From Akkermansia muciniphila (GTDB lineage: Bacteria; Verrucomicrobiota; Verrucomicrobiia; Limisphaerales; SXTU01), in contig CAMCFN010000023.1 of assembly GCA_945874145.1 (NCBI GenBank), positions 1-54,895 of the forward strand: a stretch of DNA of 54,895 nt. The letters run 5' to 3'. The position numbers and the translations under genes are program-made. The notes beneath the pieces are model-generated. The model did not search any database. It saw nothing but the letters and a program-made list of their open reading frames with translations, and was not told the origin of the DNA. Each line of letters opens with the position of its first letter. The first letter of the stretch is position 1. Shown piece by piece: positions 30,483 to 39,855 of this stretch.

Positions 30483-31817
30483 TCACCCGCCCAGCGTCGT
30501 CGGATCGGTCACGTCGCCTTTGTTGTAATCCACGTAGGCCTCTGTCAGGTCGGCGGCATACATCAGGGCGCTGGCCTTGCCGAGATTGAGGCGGATGTGT
30601 AGGTCGAATTCCTTAGGGGCGGCTGCGGCACAAAGCTCCTTGAAGGTCGCCTTGGTCGGCTGACCGCGTTTGAGGCTCCACAAGACTTTGCTGCTGCCCG
30701 GTGCGCTGTAGCCGATGTCCACCTTGTTCTCGACCACCTTTGCGGGACTGTAACCGAGCGCATCAATGATGCGGCCCCAGTTCGGGTCGCCGCCATGCCA
30801 GCTGGTCTTCACCAGGGCGCTGTTGGCCACGGCGCGCGCCGCAGCATCCGCGTCCTGAATCGTCTTCGCTCCGGCGACCCGGACGGTCACCACACGATGC
30901 ACGCCCTCGCCATCACGCACGATCATCTTGGCCAACTCCAGTGTCACGTGGTTGAGCGCCACCTGGAAGGCCTTCAACTCCGCGCTCTTCCTGCCCAGCC
31001 GGGCATTGCCGGCGAGCCCATTGGCCAGCACGAGCACGGTGTCGTTCGTGCTCATGTCACCATCCACGGTGATGCGGTTGAAGCTGTTGGCAACCGCTTC
31101 CTGAAGGCAGGCGTGAAGCGTCCTGGCCTCCACCGCCGCATCGGTCGTGATGAAGCACAGCATGGTTGCGTGCAAGCCCTGCGGCAGCGCGGCGGGACGC
31201 GCACCGGTCGCGCTCATGCCGGGCTGAATCATGCCCGCGCCCTTGCACATGCCGCCGATGCGGACCGTCCTGCCGCCCAGCTTGAACTCGATGGCGATCT
31301 TCTTGGACCGGGTGTCGCTGGTCATGATGGCCTCCACCGCCTCGTCCGCATGCGGGACGTCGTTGCCCAGCAACTGGGCGGCTCCAAGGATGCCTTCGCG
31401 GACGTTGGCCATCGGCAGATTCACGCCGATGCGGCCGGTGCTGCCGACCAGGATTTGGGCGTCCGGGATGTGGAGCTGCTTCGCCACGAGCGCCGTCATA
31501 GCCAGTGCGTCTTTCATCCCCTGCTTGCCCGTGCAGGCGTTGGCGTTGCCGGAGTTCACCACGATCGCCTGGGCAGTGCCGGCCTTGACCCGCTCGGCGC
31601 AGACTTTGACTGGTGCGGCACAGATTTGGTTGGTCGTGAACATGCCCGCCACCGTCGCAGGCACCTCGGAGACGATGAGGGCAAGGTCGCGCTTCTGGCC
31701 TTTGTTGGACCCTTTGCCGGTGCCGAGACGCTTGATGTCGCAGAAAACGCCGCTGGCGAGGAATCCCTGCGGGGCCACGACAGCGCCCGGAACTTCGGTA
31801 AATTTCAATTTGCTCAT
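30483..31817 (-). CDS. argJ: Bifunctional ornithine acetyltransferase / N-acetylglutamate synthase
   Basis: The 444-residue ArgJ recycles the acetyl group from N-acetylornithine to glutamate in arginine synthesis. It is made as a precursor that cleaves itself before a catalytic Thr. [32 protein letters not shown] and [11 protein letters not shown] mark the family, with cleavage expected between Ala217 and Thr218. Unusually, 15 residues (202-216, [15 protein letters not shown]) separate GMIxPxM from ATML, which are normally adjacent. The start is ATG 31817; an in-frame ATG exists at 31841. Confidence 0.95.
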   Translation of the reverse strand: MSKLKFTEVPGAVVAPQGFLASGVFCDIKRLGTGKGSNKGQKRDLALIVSEVPATVAGMFTTNQICAAPVKVCAERVKAGTAQAIVVNSGNANACTGKQGMKDALAMTALVAKQLHIPDAQILVGSTGRIGVNLPMANVREGILGAAQLLGNDVPHADEAVEAIMTSDTRSKKIAIEFKLGGRTVRIGGMCKGAGMIQPGMSATGARPAALPQGLHATMLCFITTDAAVEARTLHACLQEAVANSFNRITVDGDMSTNDTVLVLANGLAGNARLGRKSAELKAFQVALNHVTLELAKMIVRDGEGVHRVVTVRVAGAKTIQDADAAARAVANSALVKTSWHGGDPNWGRIIDALGYSPAKVVENKVDIGYSAPGSSKVLWSLKRGQPTKATFKELCAAAAPKEFDLHIRLNLGKASALMYAADLTEAYVDYNKGDVTDPTTLGG

Positions 31818-31926
31818 GTTTTGGCGCGCGAACGGAAACAACTTGGCGGGCGGGTGTCAACTGCGGGATCGCCAACACCGCTCTGGATTCATCATCAGCC
31901 TTACGACGCAGGTAGCCGAACGGGCA

Positions 31927-32826
31927 TCAAGTCGCCACACCGAGACGGTCGCCCATGCGGGCGTAAAGTTCGCGGTGCTGGCTGGTCTGCTCGACCAGAT
32001 CCTCATCAAGCTTCACTCGGCCGGGCTCAAACAGGGTGATGGTGGAAGAGCCACCAAATTTGAAATACCCCTTCTCCGCGCCCTTCACGACCCGCGTGTT
32101 CGGCTTGAAGGTGTATTCAAAGCTGCCCACGCAGGTGGCTCCGACTTCCAGCATCAGCACCGTGCCGAACTCCGGCGACTCAATGCGGGTAATGGCGCGC
32201 TTGTTCTCGGTGAAGATTCGGATGTTCCGCCGCAGGGCGATGGGACTGACGGAATACAGCCAGCCATTGATCACACGCGGCTCTGTGGCCAGGCCGTTGA
32301 CCGGAAAATGATAGCGGTGATAGTCCACCGGGCAGAGACGCGACAGCACCATGGTGCCGCGATGAAACTGCTCGGCCAACACGTTGTCACGGAGCAGCTC
32401 CCCGAGACTGAAGACCTGGCCCTTCACAAAAACGCCCTCGGCGCGGGACACATCCGGAAAACCCAGATGCCGGCCATCCGCCGGAAACACCGCCGTGCGC
32501 GCGTCGCCGGCAACGGGCCGGGCCGCAGGCTTGAGCTTGCGGTAGAAGAATTCATTGAACGTGCGGAAGGACTCTGGCGGGTCAGCCAGCTCCGCCGGGT
32601 CCACCTGAAAGTTTTGGATAAAGGGAGCGACTTTGGCGCGGCTGGCGGGACGATCCATGCGCCAGCCATACCAGCGGGAGAAGAAACCGCGCTTGGCGAC
32701 TGCGTGCAGTGAGAGCAAACCGAAGGGATTCGTGTAGGTCCAGCGCAGGAAGCTTTCGCCGTAGATTTGCTCCGTCTCCACCTGGCGGGTGTAGCGGTTG
32801 AAGAAATGGATGGCGTTAGAATGCAC
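31927..32826 (-). CDS. psd: Phosphatidylserine decarboxylase
   Basis: A pyruvoyl enzyme that turns phosphatidylserine into phosphatidylethanolamine at the membrane. The family's PVDYHRYHFPVNG histidine motif is present. The self-cleavage site lies in KFGGSSTITLF (Gly259-Ser260 in this numbering), where Ser becomes the pyruvoyl group of the alpha chain. At about 299 residues it is of the longer, GGSS-type class. The frame is open to 32964, but that stretch crosses the start of the divergent gene and looks non-coding, so GTG 32826 is used. argJ follows 109 bases downstream. Confidence 0.92.
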   Translation of the reverse strand: MHSNAIHFFNRYTRQVETEQIYGESFLRWTYTNPFGLLSLHAVAKRGFFSRWYGWRMDRPASRAKVAPFIQNFQVDPAELADPPESFRTFNEFFYRKLKPAARPVAGDARTAVFPADGRHLGFPDVSRAEGVFVKGQVFSLGELLRDNVLAEQFHRGTMVLSRLCPVDYHRYHFPVNGLATEPRVINGWLYSVSPIALRRNIRIFTENKRAITRIESPEFGTVLMLEVGATCVGSFEYTFKPNTRVVKGAEKGYFKFGGSSTITLFEPGRVKLDEDLVEQTSQHRELYARMGDRLGVAT

Positions 32827-32918
32827 AGACTTTGCCGCGAAGCTTCTGGCAGGTGAGTCTGGCAAGTCGAGCCGTTTTGCGGCTGGCACCCCGGGCTGCG
32901 ATCTGACTCCATTCGCGC

Positions 32919-33809
32919 GTGAGTGTCCGTCTTGAACTGATTCAGGTGGCACGTCTCGGCGCACAGATGCTGGGCGAGTCCGTCGACCTTGTGCGCGATT
33001 TCTATCGCCGCCAGTGGACCATCGCGGGTGGTGGGCGTGACCGCTCCGATCGCCCGGACCTCTACTACACGGTGTTTACACTGAACGGATGTGAGTCATT
33101 GGGAATCCCGGCTCCCGAAGAGCAGTTGGAGGCATGGCTGCGCACGTTCAGCGAAGGCGAACAACTGGACTTGGTTCATCTCACGTCGTTGGCCCGCTGC
33201 TGGGCGTCCTTGGGCAAGCAGCGCATGCCGAAGGGACTTCCAAAGGCAGTGCTGGCCCGCCTCGAAACTTTCCGCAAGCCAGACGGTGGTTACGACACGA
33301 TCCCCACCAAGCCCCACGGCACGGCCTACGGCTCCTTCCTCGCACTTGGCGCGTATCAGGATCTCGGCAAGTTCCCGCCGCGCCCGTTGAGCATCGTGCA
33401 AAGCCTCAAGCGTCTGGAAACCCCGGATCACGCCTGGAACAACGCGCCCGGGCTGCCCATCGGTTCAACCAACCCGACCGCCGGCGCGGTCACGCTGCTG
33501 CGCCATCTCCACCTGCCGCTTAATCCCGCCGTGGGTGACTGGCTGCTGGCCCGGCTTCATCCACAAGGCGGCTTCACGGCCGTGCCCGGCGCGCCGATGC
33601 CAGACCTGCTGTCCACCGCCACCGCGCTGCACGCCCTAGCAAGCCTTGACCGCCGGCTGACCACCACTCAGCGCGAGCGTTGCCTGGATTACGTGGACAC
33701 CCTCTGGTCAGCCGAAGGCGGTTTCCACGGGCACTGGGCGGATGACCACCTCGACGCCGAATACACGTTCTACGGACTGCTCGCGCTGGGGCATCTCAGC
33801 GTGGCGTGA
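32919..33809 (+). CDS. Prenyltransferase/squalene-oxidase-repeat protein
   Basis: A 296-residue all-alpha protein with repeats of the protein-prenyltransferase beta subunit / terpene cyclase type: FRKPDGGYDTIP, LHPQGGFTAVPGAPMPDLL and WSAEGGFHGHWADD each end a helix pair, and DAEYTFYGLLALGHL closes the toroid. In eukaryotic enzymes a Zn is held by Asp-x-Cys and His; the matching PMPDLLSTATALHAL has no Cys, so a zinc-dependent transferase is unlikely. No DxDD cyclase motif is visible. Role unknown. The start is GTG 32919; manC follows 51 bases later on the same strand. Confidence 0.8.
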   Translation: MSVRLELIQVARLGAQMLGESVDLVRDFYRRQWTIAGGGRDRSDRPDLYYTVFTLNGCESLGIPAPEEQLEAWLRTFSEGEQLDLVHLTSLARCWASLGKQRMPKGLPKAVLARLETFRKPDGGYDTIPTKPHGTAYGSFLALGAYQDLGKFPPRPLSIVQSLKRLETPDHAWNNAPGLPIGSTNPTAGAVTLLRHLHLPLNPAVGDWLLARLHPQGGFTAVPGAPMPDLLSTATALHALASLDRRLTTTQRERCLDYVDTLWSAEGGFHGHWADDHLDAEYTFYGLLALGHLSVA

Positions 33810-33860
33810 ACACCCTTCAGTTTGACGCTTGCACCGCTTTCGCTACAGTCCCGCCCACCG

Positions 33861-35000
33861 ATGAAGAAAACTACCAGCCTAAATCCGAAAGACCGCTTCG
33901 TAATCATCATGGCCGGCGGACGCGGCGAGCGCTTCTGGCCGATCAGCCGGGAGAAGACGCCCAAGCAACTGATCAAACTGCTGGGCGACCGCTCCTTCCT
34001 CCAGCAGGCCGTGGACCGCGTGAGTCCGCTGGTGCCAGCGGAAAACATCTTCGTCATCACGAATGCGGTGCAGGCTCCCGAGGTTCGCAAGCAGTTGCCG
34101 AAGCTGCCCAAGGATAACGTCGTCGCCGAACCTGTCGGCCGCGACACCTGCGCGGCGGTGACGCTTGGGGCGGCCCTCGTCGGCGCCCGCTCCACCACTG
34201 GCGTCATGGCCGTGCTGCCAGCGGATCACGTCATCCCAGAGGAAAAGAAGTTTCAACAAGTGCTGTCCGACTGCTTCGACCTTGCCAGCCGTGGCCAGGC
34301 GATCGTCACCATCGGTATCAAGCCGACCGAGCCGGCGACGGGCTATGGTTACATCCACACTGGCAACGAGTTGCCGCCGCCCGCCGGGGTCAAGAAATAC
34401 AAGACCACGATGTTCAAAGCCGAACGCTTCGTGGAAAAGCCCAACTACGAAACCGCGCTGCAGTATTTGAACAGCGGCCAGTATCGCTGGAACGCAGGGA
34501 TGTTCATCTGGAGCTTCGTCACCGTCACCAACGGCTTGGAGGCACATCAGCCTGAGATGGCCGCCGCCTGCCACCGTTGGTTCGATGCCGCGAAATCACC
34601 CGCCAAACTGGCCAAGGTGCTCGCAAAGGAATACCCGGACATCAAGAAGGTCTCGATTGACTACGCCCTGATGGAGAAGGCGCAGAACGTGGTTGTGGCG
34701 GACGGTTCCTTCGCCTGGGATGATCTCGGCTCGTGGAATGCCCTTGCGCACCATGTGAAGCCCGATGCTGAGGGCAATTGCGCGGTAGCCGACTTTCTGC
34801 ACGTGGACGCGGCCCGCAACATCATCTACGACGGTCGCAGCAAGGAACGTCGCACGCCCATCTGCATCGTCGGCCTGCGCGACAGCATCATTGTGCAGAC
34901 CGACGACGCCACGCTGGTCGCGCACAAGAGCCAGTCGCAGAAGATCAAGGAGTTGGTGAAAAAGCTCTCCGAGGACGCGCGGCTGAAAAAGCTCGTTTGA
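33861..35000 (+). CDS. manC: Mannose-1-phosphate guanylyltransferase
   Basis: A 379-residue nucleotidyltransferase making GDP-mannose from mannose 1-phosphate and GTP for glycan synthesis. IIMAGGRGERFWPISREKTP at 15-34 is the GTP-binding signature, VLPADHVI carries the metal Asp, FVEKPNYETA and WNAGMFIWS bind the sugar phosphate, and SFAWDDLGSWNAL is typical of the family. The C-terminal cupin (phosphomannose isomerase) domain of the bifunctional form is absent. ATG 33861 is the start; the frame is open from 33822. Confidence 0.94.
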   Translation: MKKTTSLNPKDRFVIIMAGGRGERFWPISREKTPKQLIKLLGDRSFLQQAVDRVSPLVPAENIFVITNAVQAPEVRKQLPKLPKDNVVAEPVGRDTCAAVTLGAALVGARSTTGVMAVLPADHVIPEEKKFQQVLSDCFDLASRGQAIVTIGIKPTEPATGYGYIHTGNELPPPAGVKKYKTTMFKAERFVEKPNYETALQYLNSGQYRWNAGMFIWSFVTVTNGLEAHQPEMAAACHRWFDAAKSPAKLAKVLAKEYPDIKKVSIDYALMEKAQNVVVADGSFAWDDLGSWNALAHHVKPDAEGNCAVADFLHVDAARNIIYDGRSKERRTPICIVGLRDSIIVQTDDATLVAHKSQSQKIKELVKKLSEDARLKKLV

Positions 35001-35027
35001 AGCGGAGCTGCGCGCAAGGCGGCTTCC

Positions 35028-35507
35028 TCAACTCACGGCCACAACGGTTGCCGGTCGCTTGGTCCCACCAAGGATCAACTCCAAGCGCTCGCCTTGCTTT
35101 CGCCCCTGTAGCTGCCCCCCCAACGGAGACTGAGGGGTGATGACGAGCACGGTCTTCCGACCGACGACAGCTTCTGTTCCTCCGGCGCAGGGTCCGATGA
35201 AATAGTGGCTTTGCGTGCCGCCCTGCTCCAATTCCACCAACGCCCCGAGCCCAATCGGATCGCCCTCCGCAAACTTCTGGGGAACCAGACTGGCAAAAGC
35301 GGCCACGGCGGCTTCGAGTTCCCGCACCTGCCGTGCTTGCCCGGCGGCGAGGTAGGAGGCTTCAAGCCCGCGCGTATCGTATTTGTTCTCCGCGCGGCTC
35401 TGTGGGTCGGTGGCCTCGGAGCGCGCAGACTTGGCGGCACGGACGAACGTTTGAACCTCCGCCTCAAGGGCGGCGAGGATGGCTTTGAGGAGAAGGCGCT
35501 TGTTCAA
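35028..35507 (-). CDS. GreA/GreB-like transcription elongation factor
   Basis: A 159-residue Gre-family protein. The N-terminal coiled coil contains SRAENKYDTRGLEASYLA, with acidic residues near the hairpin tip. The C-terminal FKBP-like domain ends with TPQSPLGGQLQGRKQGERLEL, the usual family finish. It should enter the secondary channel of RNA polymerase. The start appears to be TTG 35507 with no nearby ATG or GTG. It converges with manC, 27 bases apart. It belongs to the shorter GreAB group distinct from canonical GreA. Confidence 0.83.
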   Translation of the reverse strand: MNKRLLLKAILAALEAEVQTFVRAAKSARSEATDPQSRAENKYDTRGLEASYLAAGQARQVRELEAAVAAFASLVPQKFAEGDPIGLGALVELEQGGTQSHYFIGPCAGGTEAVVGRKTVLVITPQSPLGGQLQGRKQGERLELILGGTKRPATVVAVS

Positions 35508-35573
35508 GGGACAATAAGGGTCGAGTTGCGAGACACCTCGTAACTCTCTGCGTGTGAAACCTCGGTCGACTGA

Positions 35574-37289
35574 CTACACCTGCAAATCCACGTCCGTCAC
35601 CGCGCCCTCGCTAGCGGACTTTACGGTGGCGGCATACTTCGCGAGCACGCCACGGGTGTAGCGCGGGGCGGGGCGTTTCCAAGCTTTGAGGCGGGCTTTG
35701 AGTTCCTTCGCCGGGATGCCGAGGGTGATTTCGCGTTGCTCGGCATCGAAGGTGATGGAGTCGCCATTCTTCACGACGGCGAGCGGGCCGCCTTCGTAAG
35801 CCTCGGGCGTGACGTGGCCGACCACGAAGCCGTGCGAACCGCCGCTGAAGCGGCCGTCGGTGATGAGGGCGACATCCTTGCCGAGGCCCTTGCCCATGAT
35901 GGCGCTCGTGGGCGAGAGCATCTCCCTCATGCCGGGTCCACCGCGTGGTCCTTCGTAGCGGATGATGATGACGTGGCCCTTCTTCACACGGCCATCGAGA
36001 ATGGCGGCAAGCGCCTTCTCCTCGCTGTCGAAGCAGATGGCCTTGCCGTTGAACTGGAGGCCTTCCTTGCCGCTGATTTTGCCGACCGCACCGCCGGGGG
36101 CGAGGTTGCCACGGAAGATGACCAGGTGGCTGTTCGGCTTGATGGGATTGTCGAAGCTGCGCACCACGTCCTGCCCGGCGGGATACTTGGGCGCGTTCTT
36201 CAGATTCTGCGCGAGCGTCTTGCCGGTGACGGTCATGCAATCGCCGTGCATCAGGCCGGCATCGAGGAGCATTTTCATGAGTGGCACGGTGCCGCCGATT
36301 TCCACGAGCTTGGCCATGACGTATTTGCCGCTGGGCTTGAGATCCGCGAGCACGGGCACGCGTTTGCCGATGCGGGTGAAGTCGTCAATGGTCAGCTTCA
36401 CTTCCGCCGCGCTGGCCATCGCGATGAGGTGCAGCACCGCGTTGGTCGAACCGCCGAGCGCGATAACGAGCGTGATGGCATTCTCGAAAGCCTTCATCGT
36501 CATGATGTCGCGCGGGCGGATGCCCTTCTTGATGAGGTTCAAGACGGCGGCCCCGGCGGCCTCACAATCGCGAGTTTTGTCCTGCGACACGGCAGCTTGC
36601 GCGCTGGAGTTGGGCAGGCTCATGCCGAGCGCCTCGATGGCGGAGGCCATAGTGTTGGCTGTATACATGCCACCGCAGGAACCCGCGCCAGGAATGGCAA
36701 CCTCCTCCAAGTCGGCTAAATCCTTGTCGCTCATCTTGCCTGCCGAGTGCAGGCCGACGGCCTCGAAGCATGACACCACGTCTACGGGTTTGCCGTGGAA
36801 GTCGCCGGGGAGAATTGTGCCGCCATAGACGAAGACCGCCGGGCGGTTCATGCGTGCCATCGCGATGAGGCAGCCGGGCATGTTCTTGTCGCAGCCGCCC
36901 ACGGCCACGAGCCCGTCCATGCCTTCGCAGCCCACGACCGTCTCGATGGAATCCGCGATGACATCACGCGAGACGAGCGAATACTTCATGCCTTCGCTGC
37001 CCATCGAGATGCCGTCGCTGACGGTGATGGTGTTGAAGACGAGCGCCTTGCCGCCCGCCTCGTTGACACCCATCGCCACGCTCACGGCGAGCTGGTCAAT
37101 GTGGATGTTGCACGGCGTGACCTGGCTCCAGGTGGAGCAGACGGCAACCTGCGACTTGCGGAAGTCTTCGCGCTTGAACCCGACGGCGTGGAGCATCGCA
37201 CGGCTGGCGGCGCGCTCGGCACCATCCACCACGATGGACGACCACTGGCGTTCGAGTGACGGGGACTTGGCGGCAGCTTTCTTTTTCAT
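35574..37289 (-). CDS. ilvD: Dihydroxy-acid dehydratase
   Basis: A 571-residue Fe-S dehydratase of branched-chain amino acid synthesis, converting dihydroxy-acids to 2-keto acids. Cluster cysteines are seen in [10 protein letters not shown] (Cys60), [10 protein letters not shown] (Cys133) and [14 protein letters not shown] (near 205), matching the three-Cys pattern of the IlvD/Edd family. [14 protein letters not shown] and [15 protein letters not shown] complete the C-terminal signature. ATG 37289 is the start; the 109 codons open before it lie over the divergent gene and are not coding. No leader peptide or attenuator is evident upstream. Confidence 0.96.
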   Translation of the reverse strand: MKKKAAAKSPSLERQWSSIVVDGAERAASRAMLHAVGFKREDFRKSQVAVCSTWSQVTPCNIHIDQLAVSVAMGVNEAGGKALVFNTITVSDGISMGSEGMKYSLVSRDVIADSIETVVGCEGMDGLVAVGGCDKNMPGCLIAMARMNRPAVFVYGGTILPGDFHGKPVDVVSCFEAVGLHSAGKMSDKDLADLEEVAIPGAGSCGGMYTANTMASAIEALGMSLPNSSAQAAVSQDKTRDCEAAGAAVLNLIKKGIRPRDIMTMKAFENAITLVIALGGSTNAVLHLIAMASAAEVKLTIDDFTRIGKRVPVLADLKPSGKYVMAKLVEIGGTVPLMKMLLDAGLMHGDCMTVTGKTLAQNLKNAPKYPAGQDVVRSFDNPIKPNSHLVIFRGNLAPGGAVGKISGKEGLQFNGKAICFDSEEKALAAILDGRVKKGHVIIIRYEGPRGGPGMREMLSPTSAIMGKGLGKDVALITDGRFSGGSHGFVVGHVTPEAYEGGPLAVVKNGDSITFDAEQREITLGIPAKELKARLKAWKRPAPRYTRGVLAKYAATVKSASEGAVTDVDLQV

Positions 37290-37383
37290 TTGTGCGCGGG
37301 AGCTTAGGGAAAATGCGGAGCGAGGCAAGTGCGGGGCGCAAGGAGTCTTGAACTTGCCGCTTGCTGCCGCCATAAACGCCGCC

Positions 37384-38745
37384 ATGTCCGTGACGAAGTC
37401 CGCCCCTATCTGTTTGGCCTTGCTGGCGATGCTGCTCGTGTCTCGTGCGGCCGCAGTCGCAGAGAAGCCGCCGCTGGCCCTGTGGAATCCCAGCGAAACC
37501 GTGCTCCACGCCGGGGCAACGGTGCATACCGTTTCAGGCCAGACGCTGGCCCCGGGCTTTGTGCTGACGCGCGGGACGAAGATTCTTTCCGTCTCGCCCA
37601 CCGCCCCAAGCAGCAAGCCCGATCACATCGTGGACCTGAAGGGCCTGCACCTGTTCCCCGGTCTGTTGCTGCCGACCAGCTCGCTTGGTCTTACGGAGAT
37701 ATCGGCTGTGCGCGCCACGCAGGACACCACGGAGACCGGCAGTTTCACTCCCGATGTGCGGGCCTGGCTGGCGGTGAATCCGGACTCCGAGCTGATTCCT
37801 GTCGCGCGCGCCAATGGCATCACGCACGCATTGATCCTGCCACTTGGCGGCACGGTCAGCGGGCAATCAGGCGTCATCTCGCTGGCTGGCTGGACGAGCG
37901 AAGAGATGACCATCAAGGCCCCGGTGGCACTACATGTCTTCTGGCCGGCCATGAATTTGAACGTGACGCCGAAGGAACTGGCGCGTGGCAGCAAGGCCAA
38001 AGCCCCTGACGAGCAGGCCAAGGAACGCAGCAAGCGGATCAAGGAACTGGATGATTTCTTCGCCGAGGCCCAAGCCTATGCGAGCGCCCGTGGGGTTGCT
38101 CCCAAGGACGTCAAGGCAGCGGCAATGGTGCCAGCTTGGGAAGCCATGCTGCCCTTTGTGCGAGGTGAGGCGCCGCTCATGGTCCATGCCAACGATGTCC
38201 GGCAAATCAAGGCTGCGCTCGCCTGGGCTGAGTCGGGGAAATACAAGCTGATCATCGCCGGGGGCCGCGACGCATGGCGCGTGGCAGAGGAGCTGGCCGC
38301 CAGGAAGGTGCCGGTCATATTCGAGTCCACCTTCGATCAACCCGCCCGCGACACCGATGCCTACGACTCGCACTTCAAAGGTGCGGCCACACTGCACCGG
38401 GCCGGCGTGAAGGTCTTGTTCAGCGAGGGCCCCGGTGCGAGCAACGCGACCTTCGCGCGCAACACACCTTATTCCGCTGCGCAGGCCGTAGCCTTCGGGC
38501 TGCCGGAAGCCGAAGCACTCAAGGGCCTGACCTTGTATCCCGCGCAAATCCTCGGTTTGGAATCTCGGCTTGGTTCCCTCGACGCTGGCAAGGAGGCCAC
38601 CTTCTTCGTCAGCGATGGCAACATTCTCGACCTGCGGACAACCGTGAAACGGATGTGGATTGCAGGGAAAGAGATCCCACTCGATAGCCGCCACACCCGT
38701 CTTTACGAGAAGTATCGTAACCGCCCGGCTCCCGGTGCAAAGTGA
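37384..38745 (+). CDS. Exported amidohydrolase-like protein lacking metal ligands
   Basis: A 453-residue protein with a signal peptide ([17 protein letters not shown]) and an amidohydrolase-type layout: N-terminal strand domain, central barrel, and the C-terminal [18 protein letters not shown] typical of imidazolonepropionase-like enzymes. The HxH metal site after the first strand is replaced: [18 protein letters not shown] has no His pair, and no other complete ligand set is seen. A family of such degenerate exported amidohydrolases exists in related bacteria (recalled, not checked). Function is unknown; a binding role or a changed mechanism is possible. Confidence 0.82.
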   Translation: MSVTKSAPICLALLAMLLVSRAAAVAEKPPLALWNPSETVLHAGATVHTVSGQTLAPGFVLTRGTKILSVSPTAPSSKPDHIVDLKGLHLFPGLLLPTSSLGLTEISAVRATQDTTETGSFTPDVRAWLAVNPDSELIPVARANGITHALILPLGGTVSGQSGVISLAGWTSEEMTIKAPVALHVFWPAMNLNVTPKELARGSKAKAPDEQAKERSKRIKELDDFFAEAQAYASARGVAPKDVKAAAMVPAWEAMLPFVRGEAPLMVHANDVRQIKAALAWAESGKYKLIIAGGRDAWRVAEELAARKVPVIFESTFDQPARDTDAYDSHFKGAATLHRAGVKVLFSEGPGASNATFARNTPYSAAQAVAFGLPEAEALKGLTLYPAQILGLESRLGSLDAGKEATFFVSDGNILDLRTTVKRMWIAGKEIPLDSRHTRLYEKYRNRPAPGAK

Positions 38746-38754
38746 GGTGTAGAC

Positions 38755-38791
38755 GGAGGCTGGTTCAGCCTCCCTTTCCGGCCTCAGGCCG
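38755..38791 (+). terminator. Double hairpin after the amidohydrolase-like gene
   Basis: Two stems follow the stop at 38745: a 7-bp stem (38755-38761 with 38767-38773) and a 5-bp GC stem (38779-38783 with 38787-38791) followed by three T residues. Together they may end transcription; the T-run is short. Confidence 0.35.
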
Positions 38792-38993
38792 TTTGAGTTC
38801 CGTCGGCCGCCAGACTCAAGTGCCGCTGTTCAGGACGCCCCGGCTGGGCAGGCTCCCATTCCGTCGCGGCATCCACCGCCTTGCGCATTTGGTCGAACCA
38901 CCAGTGCGCGCTAGGCAACCGACGCTGGCGGCGGGCCGCACGGCGGAAGGCGGGAGCAGAAGAGTTCAGGCTGAGTTCCATTTGGTGCTTCAT
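38784..38993 (-). CDS. Small conserved-looking WWF protein
   Basis: A 69-residue basic protein of unknown role. It has an Arg-rich patch (FRRAARRQRRLPSA, 16-29) followed by HWWFDQMRKAVDAATEW. I recall small Verrucomicrobia proteins with a similar WWF-x-QMR core, which is why it is kept; this memory was not verified. The start is ATG 38993, preceded by GAAAGACAAATT with no good Shine-Dalgarno. The 3' end overlaps the hairpin region of the convergent amidohydrolase gene. The C-terminal 20 residues run through repeat-like DNA. Confidence 0.55.
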   Translation of the reverse strand: MKHQMELSLNSSAPAFRRAARRQRRLPSAHWWFDQMRKAVDAATEWEPAQPGRPEQRHLSLAADGTQTA

Positions 38994-39129
38994 AATTTGT
39001 CTTTCGTTATGAGCAGCCTACGCAGTCGGCTGAGACATCCGCTGTCCGTGCCAAAGACCATCTTGAAAGAGCCCGTTCTCCTTTGATTCACCGCTTCCGA
39101 ACCCGAAGCGGCAACGTTACCCTGCCGCC

Positions 39130-39717
39130 GTGCTGATTGCCTTTCACAAACCCTACGGCGTTCTATCGCAGTTCTCGCCCGAGCCGGGTTCGCAGTTTCG
39201 CACGCTGGCGGACTTTGGCTTTCCGCCTCGCGTGTATCCGATTGGTCGGCTGGACGCGGACTCGGAGGGTTTGCTACTGCTGAGCGACGAGGCGGATTTG
39301 AACCAACGCCTGCTACATCCTCGCAATGCCCATGAACGGGAATACTGGGTGCAGGTGGAGCGCATCCCCAGTGCCGATGCGCTCAGGCAGTTGGCCCAAG
39401 GGCTGGTTATCCAGGGCCACCGCACCCTGCCCTGCCGCGCGCGGTTGCTGGACCCTCAGCCAACGATGCCGCCGCGCGAACCACCGATCCGCGTGCGCAA
39501 GAGCGTGCCGGACTGCTGGCTGGCGATGGAGCTGGTGGAGGGCAAAAACCGACAGGTGCGCCGCATGACAGCCGCCATCGGACACCCGACCTTGCGGCTG
39601 GTGCGCGTGCGTATCAGTCAGTTCCTGGTCGAAAGCCTGGCTCCAGGACAATGGCGGGAACTCACGGCCATGGAGCGCGAGTTGGTGCTGCGACCATTGC
39701 CCAATGCACCCCGCTAA
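39130..39717 (+). CDS. RluE-type 23S rRNA pseudouridine synthase
   Basis: A 195-residue pseudouridine synthase of the RsuA/RluE group. YPIGRLDADSEGLLLLSDEA (36-55) holds the catalytic Asp42, AFHKPYGVLSQF is the family's N-terminal KPxGV strand, and GKNRQVRRMTAAIGHPTLRL is the C-terminal signature. There is no N-terminal S4 domain, which points to RluE (E. coli position 2457 of 23S rRNA) and not RsuA or RluB/F. The start is GTG 39130, immediately before the first conserved strand. Confidence 0.9.
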   Translation: MLIAFHKPYGVLSQFSPEPGSQFRTLADFGFPPRVYPIGRLDADSEGLLLLSDEADLNQRLLHPRNAHEREYWVQVERIPSADALRQLAQGLVIQGHRTLPCRARLLDPQPTMPPREPPIRVRKSVPDCWLAMELVEGKNRQVRRMTAAIGHPTLRLVRVRISQFLVESLAPGQWRELTAMERELVLRPLPNAPR

Positions 39718-39764
39718 GTTGACTGGACACCGTCAGCTGCCATTAAGGAAACGCTGAAGAATCT

Positions 39765-39855
39765 TTTTGACCACGAATGGACACGAATAAACACCAATGA
39801 ATTTTAGGCTCCGCGCCGACTCATTCGTGTTGGCTCGTGTCCCTTCGTGGTTAAA
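39765..39855. repeat. Inverted decamer-repeat hairpin between convergent genes
   Basis: Two arms of about 35 bases (39765-39800 and 39821-39855) are imperfect reverse complements around a 20-base loop. Each arm is itself three 10-base units (left arm CACGAATGGA, CACGAATAAA, CACCAATGAA). The element lies exactly between the stops of the pseudouridine synthase gene and mpl, with T5 at the left edge, so it could end transcription from both sides. It resembles a dispersed repeat seen in many environmental genomes (recollection only). Confidence 0.75.
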
